The notes: generated by a model from the sequence alone, not told the origin. Numbered from the stretch's first letter, positions 12,001 to 23,085 are shown. The stretch is 64,000 nucleotides of DNA from Chaetoderma sp. LZ-2023a (GCA_034401795.1 CM067374.1:93712398-93776397), one strand, 5' to 3'. Program-made: numbers and translations.

Positions 12001-13303
12001 AGAATGGGATGTCATATGTTCTACTGTATTCAATGTCGCCAGTGTGACCAGGAGGAAGAAGCACTTCACGAGGTGGTAATCGCAACAGAAGCCAACTGTG
12101 TTACTGATGTTATTCATACTGGGGGATTGTAGTGCAGTTATTTGCTTTGTAGCACCTTCTTTAAGAGATGGTTCTGGTCGCATAGTAGGTTTGTCAAATT
12201 GCAATACCTGGATTAGTGATTCTGTCTCTGCAGTAAGTTTTAGACTCTTCCTGTCTACGCTTAATGGGAGCAGTAGATGTTTGCTCTGTTCCAAGAGATT
12301 GCTGTTGAAAGACAATGCCATGGAGTGAAATGTGTCTTTGCCATCTATTGTTTCTGTGTTGATGTCTACATTATCTACACCTTGCACTAGGTAGCCGCCT
12401 ATATCTGCTGGGATGATTCCAGTTGGCACGTATACACCGTTCTGAATGCTATCTAATTCAACATTTGCCACACTAGCGCTTCTCTAACTTACACTGGCAT
12501 TTGTAGCTCGTGTAACATTCCCTAACATTCATTGGTGGGAATGACTGATATAATTCAAGTAGTTTTGATAATAGAAACATTTATTTTTCATTAGATCGTG
12601 AAGTATTACCTCGATGAACTTTTGGAATGCGTGATCATAGTCTATTGGATCACTGATATCTTGGTCTGTGTCTAACAAAGTGTTTATATATGTAGAAATG
12701 CAAACTCAGTGATAAAGAGTGTCATTGGCTAACAAATCTTGATTTCTGATCCTCATCAGCATGTGGTCATCATTGTGCTTTTCTACAGCCTGCTTTAGAC
12801 TGGCTTCTCTATCTTTGGCTTCAATTGTTTGCATTTTTAAACAATTTTCTTGTGCGATTTCTTTAAACAAACAATACACGTTAAAAATCAAACTGCGGTG
12901 GCAATGCCCGACTGACAGTAGTAACGATTGGCGTGGCACAATCCCATGTGGATGTACTAGCGTGTGGGTATGTTGTAGGGAGGTATTCTGACAATGTGCC
13001 TTTTACATGTGATAGGTTGGTCTCGCTAGTATATTCTTGAAAACACTTTCTGTGATAGTACATGGTGGCATTCTCTGATATGAGTCTTAAATGTGTGTCA
13101 TCCTTTCGAATTTCTCCAGCCCGTTTTAAGGTAGCAATACCGGCCTCTGTAGCTTTACTGAGCCTTTCCTTTGATTTACATCATTGGCAAACCACACAGT
13201 TATCTACGTCACTTGATAGTTCTAACTTTTTGTTCTTTGGACCGAGTTTTAGTGGGCTTACACCATCACCAATGTTAGTTTTACTGTCACTTGATTCATC
13301 CAT
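9039..13303 (-). pseudogene. Decayed multicopy gene with PIN/FEN-like nuclease motifs
   Basis: Read on the minus strand this is a full-length, intronless, broken gene of about 4.3 kb. N-terminal part: ATG at 13303, a Cys pair CVVC, an in-frame TGA at 13183-13181, then ATMYYHRKCFQEYTS, a probable C2HC zinc site. Middle: GVDNVDINTETIDGKDTFHS (about 12380), the PPGHTGDIEYSRTYDI block (about 12040), GFHVLTTYIAEIGKLWVDGG (about 11710) and LNHAVHGLMLTHEALSELWL. C-terminal half: SNHEEADTRMLVHA, KSPDTYILVLAVHYFP and ILPAAHAITGCDTTSAFF (about 9620), then QTKIWINSHIA and a Cys-rich end CICNGSEDCRNK, stop at 9041-9039. EADT, SPDTDVL and GCD are the acidic motifs of PIN/FEN1-type nucleases. I recognise this domain order from unnamed multicopy proteins of cnidarians and molluscs, whose function is unknown. 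At least five frame changes show that this copy is dead. Confidence 0.75.
9742..9769. repeat. 14-bp tandem duplication inside the antisense pseudogene
   Basis: The 14-mer 'aattccttcgtatt' occurs twice back to back. It shifts the pseudogene frame just after the SPDTYILVLAVHYFP block, so downstream homology continues in another frame. Confidence 0.9.
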
Positions 13304-13598
13304 TTTATATAATTACCTGGAAATACAGAGAAATCCACTCAAGAATGGATCTGAGGAAGCAATGCGATTGTAATTGAGACAGCCCCCTAGCACTTTGTGG
13401 GTGACTAAGCACATATTTCTTGACATGCGAAAGGAACATGTATAAAGTAAAGTGACAATCAGCACTCTAAGTGTTAAATAACATGATAGAACAAATGCAT
13501 ATTATCTATTAATATGCATGTGACATTTTAAAATGAAAAAGTATGTACGCCGCCTCTATACGAAGATGAATCCCTAAAATTATTATGTATGCCAACTG

Positions 13599-13624
13599 CC
13601 CCCCCCCCCCCCCCCCCCCCCCCC
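13599..13624. repeat. Poly-C run of 26
   Basis: An uninterrupted run of 26 C in an otherwise AT-rich stretch about 300 bases beyond the pseudogene start codon. Length is liable to sequencing or slippage error. Confidence 0.9.
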
Positions 13625-13896
13625 TGTAAATACACGCGTTTTCACAGAAACTGCACCACCTGCTAACTCCACATATTTTTTCATTTTCTGCATAGAATAA
13701 GCTTTAGAATCACATATGATGTAGGTGTGTGGTTCTCGGGTGCATTAGACTCAAAATCTAGAGGCCTTTTTCTGAATCGCAGCTCGCCTCTATAAGAAAA
13801 TATAGATTTAAATGACCACACATATATACAGACATATACAGAGTGCGAAAAATAGTAATTATAGAATGTAAACTGTTGCTACAACTCAGTTACCTT

Positions 13897-14587
13897 TTAA
13901 CCTTTTAACACTCATATCAGCCAAAAATGGCTTCTGCAGTGGTCTTGATAAATGTCCATTTGCATACCAAGAGAAGACTATTTTTGAAAATTTACCACTG
14001 GAATGACTGGCTCGATAATCGTGCCAATCATTCCTGTGCTAAATTTTCAAAAATACTCTTCTCTGTCTACAATTGGACATTTCCTATGAGAAAATTTAAA
14101 TTATCTTAACAAATTCGAGTGGTTAGAGGGTTAAAACTTAGTCTTTTAATGGTCAAGCCTGCCAAAATGGCTTCTGCGCTAGTGTCCTTGAATGTTTTTT
14201 GCAGGCCTGCAGAGACAACAAGACTATTTTTAAAAAGTGTATCACTGAAATACCTGGCTTGATAATGAGCTGGTCATTCTAGTGTCCAAGTTTACCGTTC
14301 CCTTGGCATGCAAATGGACATTTACAAAAATTGAAATTTTCCTGAACTTTAACCCTCTAATGGTCAAGCCAACCCAAACCGGCTTTTTGAGTGGTCATGA
14401 GAAATGTCCATTTGCGGGCAAAGAGAAGACTATTTTTGAAATTTTACCATTGGTATGACTGGCTCGATGATCGAGCCAGTCATTGCAGTGGTAAATTCTC
14501 AAAGATAGTCTTCTCTAGGCCTGCAAATGGTCATTCAATAAGAAAATTGTTTAGATTTTCTTCACCAAATTTGACCATTATAGGGTT
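13897..14587. mobile_element. Array of three family-1 TTAA MITEs
   Basis: Copies at about 13897-14134, 14146-14352 and 14349-14587, the last two sharing one TTAA. The first and third keep the palindromic centre 'gactggctcgataatcg' / 'gatcgagccagtca'; the second is strongly diverged. Confidence 0.85.
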
Positions 14588-14787
14588 ACATAGTTAAATA
14601 CATGTAGGAAAGTACTATAATTTTCTACTTTTACTGTCTGACTCAAAATAGCCTAATTCATTAGCCTTGTTTTATAATAATTATATACTATATGTATATA
14701 TTTGTATATTTCTGACAAAACTGAGATATATCTCAAACTTGTAGGGTTGTGCTCATTGCTTGCGATTTCCAATTTTATCGATTTTAA

Positions 14788-15566
14788 GCTCACCTGGCCT
14801 GAAAGGCCAAGTGAACTTATGCCATGGCAGACGTCCGTCCTCCGACCGTTGTCTATCCGTCCGTCAAATCGCGTCTTAACGTTTTGCCCGATTTCAACCA
14901 AATTTGGCTGGAATGATTCTAAGCTGGTACCATCCAGACTCTTCAGAATTTTGATTGATCAAATTTTTGGGTGAGTCTTAGAATTTATTTTAAAAATCTA
15001 CCGGAAATGGTCAAAATGCTACTCCTCCTTAGCTACATGACATATTTCAACCAAATTTAACTAGATTCATTCTATAGTGGTAGGCTCTAGAACTTCTTTT
15101 CAGGATTTTGATTTATCAATTTTTTGGGTGAAAACTAGATTTTATGAAAAATCTACTGAAAATGGTCAAAATGCTACTCCTCCTTAGCTACTTGACATAT
15201 TTCAACCAAATTTGACTAGCCTATGGTGGTAGGCTCTAGAACATCTTTTCAGAATTTTGATTTATCTATTTTTGGGGTGAAAATCTGAGATTCTTTGAAA
15301 AATCTACCGGAAGTGGTAAAAATGCTCCTCCTCCTTAGCTGCTTGACATATTTCAACAAAATTTGACTTTATCGATTCTATGGTGGTTGGGGTCTATATC
15401 TTCTTTTCAGAATTTTGATTGATCAACTTTTTGGGTGAAAATCTTAGATTTTATGAAATCTTAGATTTTATGAAAAATCAAGGGGAAATGGTAAAAATGC
15501 TACTCTTGGCTGCTTGACATATTTCAACAAAATTTGACTTGATCGATTCTATGGTGGTAGGGTCTA
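14788..15566 (+). repeat. Hairpin-headed type B repeat, 5' part
   Basis: Opens with 'agctcacctggcctg' / 'aggccaagtgaac', then 'gacgtccgtcctccg', then repeated units of about 165 bp with 'catatttcaaccaaatttg', 'ctatggtggtaggctc' and 'tttgggtgaaaatcttag'. Interrupted at 15567 by a hAT fragment and resumed at 16442. Confidence 0.8.
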
Positions 15567-16441
15567 CAGGGTTCGAAATAACGGGTGCATACATGCACAA
15601 ATGCACGTAGATTTTGATCAGTGCACCTACCTTTCATTGCTACCTGCAAAACTGCACGTAACATTTTTGCGAAAACTGGTACAAAAAATGGTTAGCGGTA
15701 ATCTAAAAGCTTTATCAGACTAATCTTTGCATATTTTAGCAATATAATCCAGTTTATTAAAAACTTTAGCGGTTAGTTAGCATGTATAACAATCTTTTAG
15801 TGATAAATGAATTCATTATAATCAGGTTTTTTCGCAAATTTACCGGAAAAACAATTGCGTTTATGAGGCCTCTTCTATCAGTGGCGACGCGATGAGAATT
15901 ATCCAATTAAAATTGAGAGTGTGGACGAAGATCCAATCAAAATTATGCAAAATATATTATCTTCTTAGAAGAATTAATAAAGGAACAATCAGTGTTGTTC
16001 ACTCGATTTCTTCTAAATGCTGCCGATCTATATTTTCATTGGCGCCTACGAGCCTAATTTCACAAATTCATTCTATCAAAGCTCACAATCATATTTTCTC
16101 TTCATAAATCGCACAAGTTCATTGGGGAAATTCCCTTCGATCATCTGCTAATCAGCGCAACGAATGTAGCATACATGTATATTTCGCGTGTCTAATGATA
16201 AAATCAGAATGAAGAGAAGCCAGAAGACTATCTTAATTTTTTAGTGGCGGTGACGAAGCCAAACGAGTTAAAACTATTAGTAACAGTGAAATTACTACTA
16301 ATTCAGGGGTAGAAAGTGAATCGGCAGTACCAGCTGCAGATACTTGTGTTGTAGATGACGCTAGCCCAATGCCCAGCAGTAGCTGTAGTGAAATCAAGTC
16401 AAACACTAAGTGCTACAAACTCCAGGATTCATGGAAACAAC
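15567..16441 (+). mobile_element. hAT-like 5' fragment nested in a type B repeat
   Basis: The type B unit is broken by sequence starting CAGGGTTCGAAATAACGG, a hAT-style terminus, with 'tgcacgtag' and related words in the subterminal region. Near the right end an open stretch starts ATG AAG AGA AGC CAG at about 16210: MKRSQKTIL, a frame slip in a T run, then SGGDEAKRVK, EITTNSGVESESAV and TKCYKLQDSWKQHR at about 16250-16440. This looks like the N-terminus of a KIAA1586/DUF4371-type hAT transposase, whose N-termini often carry a Q..I..FF PCNA-box-like motif. The copy stops abruptly where type B sequence resumes, so the rest of the transposase and the right end are missing. Confidence 0.55.
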
Positions 16442-17040
16442 ATCGACTTTTGATTGATCAACTTTTTGGGTGAAAATCTTAGATTTTATGAAAAATCTAC
16501 CGGAAATGATCAAAATGCTACCTCCTCCTTACCTACTTGACATATTTCAACCAAATGTGACTAGATGCATTCTATGGTGGTAGGCTCTAGAATATCTTTT
16601 CTGAATTTTGATTTATCAATTTTTTGGGTGAAAATCTGAGATTTTATGAAAAATCTACCAGAAATGGTCAAAATGCTACTCCTCCTTAGCTACTTGATAT
16701 ATTTCAACCAAATTTGACTAGGTGCATTCTATGATGGTAGGCTCTAGAACAGCTTTTCAGAATTTTGATTGATAAATTTTTTGGGTGAAAACCTGAGATT
16801 TTATGAAAAAATCAACCGGAAATGGTCAAAATGCTACTCTTCCTTAACCGCTTCATGGATTTCCACCAAATTTGTTTGGAATAACTATAATGGTAGGCTC
16901 CAGAACTTCCATTCAGAATTTTGATTGGTCAATTTTTACAATGGCCACCTTGTTTAATGTAAAGAAACATGTATCTTTAAATGCAAATGTTTCAAATGCT
17001 AATGGTCCAGCGGCACAGGCCCTTGGGCATCTTGTTAAAC
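16442..17040 (+). repeat. Hairpin-headed type B repeat, 3' part
   Basis: Resumes at 'ttttgattgatcaac' and ends near 'ggcacaggcccttgggcat' / 'cttgtt', the degraded form of the standard GGCCTCTTG terminus. Confidence 0.75.
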
Positions 17041-18198
17041 CTATGATACGATATCGATTTTTGATTTGGTAATTGTGAACAAAATCAAAAATAACATATT
17101 TCGTTGATTAGCAAATTTTAAACGCACCAACAGTGTTTATTGCATTCTCACTGGTTTAACTGATATTAAATAAATTTACTGGTACTGAAATCTGCCCAAA
17201 GTCCGTGTTTTTTATTTAATGCGCTTTGACAATTATTATTTCTATGAAGTCGATTAGTTTAATCCAGCTGATACGATGCGGTTGAACACAAAGTACAGGA
17301 AACTTCCATCGGGAATGAAAATTATCGAAAAAGGAACGCACTGGCGCAACTTCGCATGTTCCTGCACATGTTCACATTTTGCTTCTAGAAAACTGTAACC
17401 CTTCTTCCTACATTTGTATTGGCTAGTACATGAAAGGATTCAGTGTGAAGCCCGTTTTCTCTTCATAGCAGAAATTTGGCTTATAGCATAGGGTGAGCTA
17501 CTCGGGTAGATGCTCGAGGCTACCCTCCTATTTGTGTGCATCATCGTTTTTGTGGTACTCGAGCGCCTGCCTAAACTCATCCTTAGTATATCATCGCGTG
17601 ATTTATATATTTTCGGGAAGACATTTTATCTCAAATTTAAGATTCATTTTGATGTGATAAGCGATGTTTATTAAAGGATACACAATATTTAAACGGTCCC
17701 ATTTAATAATTTCGCTCCCTCGACGGTAGTTATGAGGCAGAATTAAAGACAAACAAATGTACATGTAAGATGCCAACAATTTGCGTCGAGTAATTGTGCT
17801 AAATTTTTGTGTTTTTGTCTTATTTGAATCATTTTAGATAATAGATTTCAACTTTTTCTTGAATTATACCTTGTAGAAGTCAACCCCCTTTCTCTCAGAG
17901 ATTTGGATTTAAGGAATTTACGGCCGTTGCCCTATTACATGTAGAAACCAATGCTATAAATTAGCAATTTATGTTAGTTTGTTTAAACACATTCCTGTGA
18001 TTTTATTGTATTGCCATAATTCACAGATTTTTTTAAACCGGAGCTTTGAACGGCTGATTATAATACTGTAATTTGATGGTCTGACGATATGATGATATCG
18101 TGAACAATGGCAAAACGATATTGTGAGCAGCTCAACTCGTTTGAGAACAACCCTACAAACATGGCCGATAGAATATGGAATATGTCGTTTATTTTCAG
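17041..18198. other. Intronic stretch with an inverted partner of 885-1330
   Basis: About 17490-17930 is a diverged reverse complement of about 885-1330; for instance 'aacccccttt' + 'ctctcagag' here faces 'ctctgagaaagggggt' there. The rest is AT-rich intron sequence leading to the E2 acceptor. No gene is seen. Confidence 0.5.
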
Positions 18199-18292
18199 CG
18201 CTTCACACAGTACTTGGCATCAAATAACTGCACATTCAATTTGAGCAGCTTTATGGACACGAGTGGTGTTCAAAGAACCGGTGGTATCAGAG
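18199..18292 (+). CDS. PICALM: PICALM-like exon E2 (ANTH domain)
   Basis: 94 bases, starting in phase 0 after TATTTTCAG and ending one base into a Gly codon at G|GTAAGA. It encodes RFTQYLASNNCTFNLSSF then MDTSGVQRTGGIR, matching vertebrate 'RFIQYLASRNTLFNLSNFLDKSGLQ'. The last residues RTGGIR are an extension relative to vertebrate PICALM, which runs from LQ straight to GYDMS. Drosophila lap, as I recall it, also has a Gly-rich insertion at this place, so it looks like an invertebrate loop. A second possible donor, GTGGTA at 18281, lies 12 bases upstream in the same phase and would drop four residues. Confidence 0.95.
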
Positions 18293-18454
18293 GTAAGATA
18301 ATAGTCAGTATGACAGTAGCATATAATTATAGCTCAATTTGCCAATGAAAGTGTCTATTTCTACCTATTCCCCGCCCATTTCTACATATTCCCCGCCCAT
18401 TTCTAGCTAAACTGAGCCCACATTTTGTGATTTGGCATCGATTTAAAACTTCAA

Positions 18455-18910
18455 AACTCGAATCATATCCCTGTGTGCCAAGCGAGAACACATTACTCCG
18501 GTCCTACATGATTTGCACTGGCTCCCCATTGTGCAAAGAATAACTTTTAAGACACTATGTCTGACATACCAATGTGTATCTGGCACAGCACCAGCCTATC
18601 TCTCTGACCTTGTACAACCTTACATTCCTGGTCGCTCTCTCAGATCTGCAAATCTAAATCTACTAAAAGTACCTAAGGTCAACTCTAAAACATATGGCCA
18701 TAAAACTTTCTCTTTCACTGCAGCTACCGAATGGAATAACTTACCAAATGAAATTAGAAACTCATCAACTTTAGAAATCTTTAAATCCAATCTTAAATTC
18801 TATTTATTTCAAATAGCATATCCATAGAATACTTACGCGCGTTAGCGCTTAGAGCATGCAGTTGCATGGATTAAGCGCTCTAAAAATGTACTATTATTAT
18901 TATTATTACC
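18455..18910 (+). mobile_element. 5'-truncated CR1/L2-like LINE, reverse transcriptase C-terminus
   Basis: The reading frame, open from about 18455 to a stop at 18825, encodes CAKREHITPVLHDLHWLPI, IVQRITFKTLCLTYQCV, GTAPAYLSDLVQPYIPGRSL and TEWNNLPNEIR. This is the conserved 'LHWLP...RI.FK...L.Y...APAYL..L...Y.P.R.LRS' end of many CR1, L2 and related non-LTR polymerases. A short 3' UTR with 'gcgcgttagcgcttaga' and 'attaagcgctctaaa' is followed by (ATT)n at 18890-18907, as in this clade. The palm domain and endonuclease are absent, as expected from 5' truncation during insertion. Not functional by itself. Confidence 0.85.
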
Positions 18911-18987
18911 AGAATCAAAATTTCAAGTTAATAGTTCAGGATAACTGTTGAATATTTTGAAACTAATTTCAAGGGGGCTGTTGCTGC

Positions 18988-19127
18988 AATTTATACAAGA
19001 GGCCCAAGTAGACAGTCAACTATAAATTTAGAGCCTTGTTGAATTGTTGAATCTCTGACAAAAAATCTATAGACCCTAAGGCTCTACATTTATAACATGG
19101 ACTTTCTACTTGGGCCTCTTGTATTTA
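18988..19127. repeat. Inverted repeat, candidate small MITE
   Basis: Arms 'tacaagaggcccaagtaga' and 'tctacttgggcctcttgta' flanking about 95 bases. It follows the degraded palindromic core 'gttgaatattttgaaac' at about 18948. The word GGCCCAAGTAG/CTTGGGCCTCTTG also resembles the terminus of the hairpin-headed repeats. Confidence 0.7.
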
Positions 19128-20426
19128 TAAATTAATGGTCCAAATGTCCCAGTTCATAAATTACTTGCTAAAAGTAATTTATTTTCATTATTAGCAGAGG
19201 TGCCAACCATTATGATTTTGGCGTAATCATTACGATTTTATCATTCGTATTGCGCTATTACGATGTTATATGCATTTATTACGCTAACATACATTTTTCA
19301 TATATATTTTTATTTATCATTACTGCGATATCGTATCTCCTACGTAGTAACAGGCCTGGGGTCAGTTACATTTAAATGTAACTAGTTAGTTACATTTACA
19401 TTGGACTATGTCAGTTACAGTTAAAGTTACATTGGTTGAGCAATGTAACTAGTTACATTTCAGTTACTTTGCATAATGTAACTAAAGTTACATTTCAGTT
19501 ACATTAGTTACTTTGTCTGATAATTACTATGAAGAACTATGTGGACATGAAAGTCATCATACAAAGTGTAATATAGTCAACCAATTTGAGATATATAGTA
19601 GGAACAAATACCACTATAACCACTGATGTAATATACTGACAGAACTGAATTTATTTCAAATATAAAATATAAAACCGGCTGAAATTTGTTCAATGAATTT
19701 GACTGAATTTTATTGTTGCCATATGCAATAACAAATTTCATCCAATTTGTTTCCAAAATAATAAGATGCTTTCATTGTGAAAATGTGCATACACATTTCT
19801 TCCTCTAACCCTTTCAGCCATGCAAGCCAAATAACAAACATTAATTTTATTGTAAGAAATATTTGGCTGATGTTTTGAAACTAATTTGACTGAAAGTATT
19901 GATAGGTATCAACATTTTTCAGTGAAATTAGTTTCAGTATGTTCAACATATTATCCTTGGAGCATGGACCTTCTACAGTATGATAATCCACCATTCGCTT
20001 CAAAATCTCCATCAGCTTTATTGTATGCGTAATTTAAAGTAGCAATTTAAATATTTCTGCTGAGTACTTTGGACAAATTTTACTTTCAAAAGATGTTGAT
20101 TCATATGGCAGAAACAGCTTTTTTCAGGTCAAAATTAGATTCAAAATATTCAACAGATTTCCAGTACACTAGTTTCATTCCACAGCCTTTATAAATTTGT
20201 CTGCTATACCAAAATGGTTGATGGCTTGACTTTTAACAATGGCATTGTCCTTTGATGTTTATCACCACACATATGTGAATTGACCATAGCTTGAGTATAG
20301 TTGCTGAGCAATGATGTCCTAAGCTGGCCTAATCAATAGTATATAAAGAACAGGACATGCTGTTAACACCTATTGTGGCAGATTTTAACTTTCTTTACAA
20401 TTCAACATTTGCTATTTTTAATCCTT

Positions 20427-20664
20427 TTAACCCTTTAACACTAAAGCTGAACAAACAACTTTTGCAGTGGTGTTGAGAAATGTCCATTCCCAGATAAATA
20501 TAGGATTACTTTTGAAATTTACCACTGGAATGACTGGCTCAATAACCAAGCCAGTCATTCCAGTGGTAAATTTTCTAAAATAATCTCATTGTCTACAAAT
20601 GGATATTTACTATGAGGAAAATACAATTTTCTTTAACAAATTTGAGCCTTAAAAGGTAACTTAA
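20427..20664. mobile_element. Family-1 TTAA MITE nested in the hAT element
   Basis: TTAACCCTTTAACACT start and a palindromic centre 'gactggctcaataac' / 'caagccagtcattccag'. The right terminus is slightly degraded ('ccttaaaaggtaac'). Confidence 0.85.
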
Positions 20665-20841
20665 TTCTCTAATGATTTAGTAAACAACCTGTTTCTATGG
20701 TAGCCTAATGTAAAAGCTGTATAAGAATTTGATTAAAGTTATCACTGCCTGATGTAGCAATAACATTCAGTCAGATTATCATATCTAACAAGCATATTTT
20801 GAGAATAATAGCATGTTGTAAATATCACATGCAGATATAGA

Positions 20842-20998
20842 ATAACCCTTTAATGGTCAAGAATGGTCAAGAAAATCAAATCTTTGGCCTGACAAATCTA
20901 TTTTGCAGGCTACAGGATTAATATTTGAAAATTCACCACAGTTGGAATGACTGGCCTAATATTCATGCCAATTATTCCAATGGTAAATTTCAAAAATA
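20842..20998. mobile_element. Family-1 MITE fragment
   Basis: Starts 'aacccttta' + 'atggtcaag' and keeps 'ggaatgactggcctaat' and 'attccaatggtaaat'; the right third is missing. Confidence 0.7.
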
Positions 20999-21363
20999 AA
21001 TATCCGTGATATCTTGAAATAAAGTTGCTGCCCATGGCATTGACATCTTCCAGTCAAATTAGCTTCAATATATTCAACAGCTTACTTTAATGATTACAAT
21101 GAAATTGTGATATTGGAGTAGCACATCTATAAGAGTAGCTATGCTGCAAATTGAGAAAATTGTAATAAATCTATTAGAAAAGTTTGAATTGTAACTGAAA
21201 TTTCAGTTACTTTTGCAATGTAACTGGTTACATTACAGTTACTGTAACTGAAAAAATTCTTCAGTTACAAGTTACTTCAGTTACATGAAAAATGTAACTA
21301 AGTTACAGTCAGTTACAGTTACAAGTTACAGTTATCCCAGCCCTGCGTAGTAAAGTCACATTA

Positions 21364-21453
21364 AGCTGGTACCTGACTCCAATTACTCATAATCACAATA
21401 GTATCCTAAGCAAGAGTCGTCAACGAAGGAATGAGGAGTCGGGTACCAGCCTA
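21364..21453. repeat. Small inverted repeat
   Basis: Arms 'agctggtacctgactcc' and 'ggagtcgggtaccagcct' about 55 bases apart, immediately right of the hAT element. Confidence 0.7.
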
Positions 21454-21472
21454 AAGTCACATGAAATAGTGT

Positions 21473-21585
21473 TGTTACACAAACTCAAAAATCTGCCAAA
21501 ACTAGCCTGGTTCCTGGCTACTATTTTGTGAACGTTATCTTCAGGAACCAAGCTAGTGTTGGCAGATTTTTGAGTTTGTGTAACA
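21473..21585. mobile_element. Foldback element with ~42-bp arms
   Basis: Arms run from 'ttacacaaactcaaaaatct' to 'tagcctggttcctg' on the left and from 'caggaaccaagcta' to 'agatttttgagtttgtgtaa' on the right, nearly perfect, with a loop of about 27 bases. Confidence 0.8.
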
Positions 21586-22321
21586 GAACTATCTTAGTTC
21601 CAGTTGATATTTCATACGAGTGACGTGATTGGTTCATTCAGTCTATCAGCCAGTCATTGATCAGATAACAAATCGTGTTCGGAATGTTTATATCCCGGGT
21701 AAATTTGTGTAAAAAATGGCGGATAAACGTAAACTTTGCCTAGATAGAACAAACATTCAGCTATCATTTTTGTTCATGTATACCGCTCAAAATGATAATT
21801 GTTACTTTTAGGACCATCAATCATACTGAGCCCTCACAGCTGAAAAAGATGTCACGTTATTGTCTGTATTCAGTTTTAAACATGACGTCTTTTTAGTCAT
21901 ACAGCTGAACATAATGGTCGCTCGCCCCAACACTAACCGAGTCTCATTTTGAGCTGTACATGACAGAAAAACGTTTAGTTCCGGCGTGTAACTAGTATAA
22001 ATAAGTCTGTCTGTCAGTTGATCGGTCAGTCAGTCTGTCCCTCTCAAAATTTTTAACAAAGCTGCTTAAGTCGCAACTATAGCATGTTCAGACTTTTAAA
22101 AAGGTGATCTAAATGGTTCTGAAGCACATAACATGGTTGAAGGAAAGGGGAATTTGAGTGCCAGAATGAGCTTAGAATGCACTACAGAGCATCTAAACGC
22201 ATACAATTTCCTAGACCCCCAGCAATAACCAATAGGCTTCACACACGCTCGCTGCACTCGCTCATGTTCGCCGCATTGCTCATTAATATTTGCAATCTTC
22301 CAAAGTTGGCACCTCTATATT

Positions 22322-23085
22322 AGCTCACCTGGCCTTAAAGGCCAAGTGAGTTTATGCCGTGGCGATTATCTGTCAGTCTGTGATCTGTCCATCCGTCAAC
22401 TTTATCTTTAAAAGGCTTCTCATTAACCTCTTGACCGATTTTAAAAAACTTAGCTGAGAAGATCCTAAGATGGTAGGCCTGCTTAAATCTTTTATCCAGA
22501 ATGTTGATTGGTCAATTTTTCGGGTGAAAAAATATTTTGTGAAAAGTTTAACGGAAATTGTCAAAACGCTTCTTATCTGCTTGACAGATTTCAACCAATT
22601 CCCGAACTTCTATTCAGAATTTGTTTGATAAATTTTTGAGGTGAAAATCTTAGATTTTATGAAAAATTTATTGGAATGCTCAAAACGGTACTCATTAACC
22701 GCTTCATGGATTTCAGCCAAATTTGGCTAGAAGGACTGACCCTATTGTGGTAGGTTCCAGAAAATCTATTCAGAATTTTGATTGGTCAATTTTTTTCTGT
22801 AAAAATCTTAGATTTTAGGAAAAATTTACCAGAAATTGTCAAAAGGCTACTCCTCATTAACTGCTGGGCTGGTTTCAACATAATTTGGCTGGAAGGGCCA
22901 TATGGGAGGTAGGTTTAAGAGCTTTGCAGAATTTTGATTAGTAAATTTTTTTGGTAAAAATCTTTTATAAAAAACTTACTGGAAATTGTCAAATCGATAC
23001 GCCTCATTAATCGTGTGGCAGATTTCAGCCTAATTTGTCTGGAACGACCCTATTGGTCTAAGCTTCAGAATTTGTAGGATGTTTT
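22322..23085 (+). repeat. Hairpin-headed type B repeat, 3' end missing
   Basis: Starts with the hairpin 'agctcacctggcc' / 'ggccaagtgag', then tandem units with 'gatttcaaccaatt', 'gaattttgattggtcaat' and 'gaaaatcttagatttta'. 23086-23590 afterwards is unremarkable apart from a G-rich tract at about 23277-23310. Confidence 0.8.

Larger units (their letters stand above)
19351..21345. mobile_element. Complete non-autonomous hAT-type element, 1995 bp
   Basis: Left terminus CAGGCCTGGG and right terminus CCCAGCCCTG are inverted complements with one mismatch. The element is flanked on both sides by the identical 8-mer CGTAGTAA (19343-19350 and 21346-21353), exactly the 8-bp target duplication of hAT transposons. 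Subterminal regions on both sides (19361-19515 and 21185-21335) consist of many copies of TAACTGTAAC/GTTACAGTTA-type words, a probable transposase-binding array. The interior has no transposase frame and has been hit by a family-1 MITE (20427-20664), another fragment (20842-20998) and hairpin cores (19868-19950, 21005-21083). Confidence 0.9.

Noticed and set aside
19361..19515. TAACTGTAAC-rich stretch as a satellite
   Set aside because: It is matched by an inverted stretch at the other end of an element with an 8-bp duplication, so it is a hAT subterminal region.
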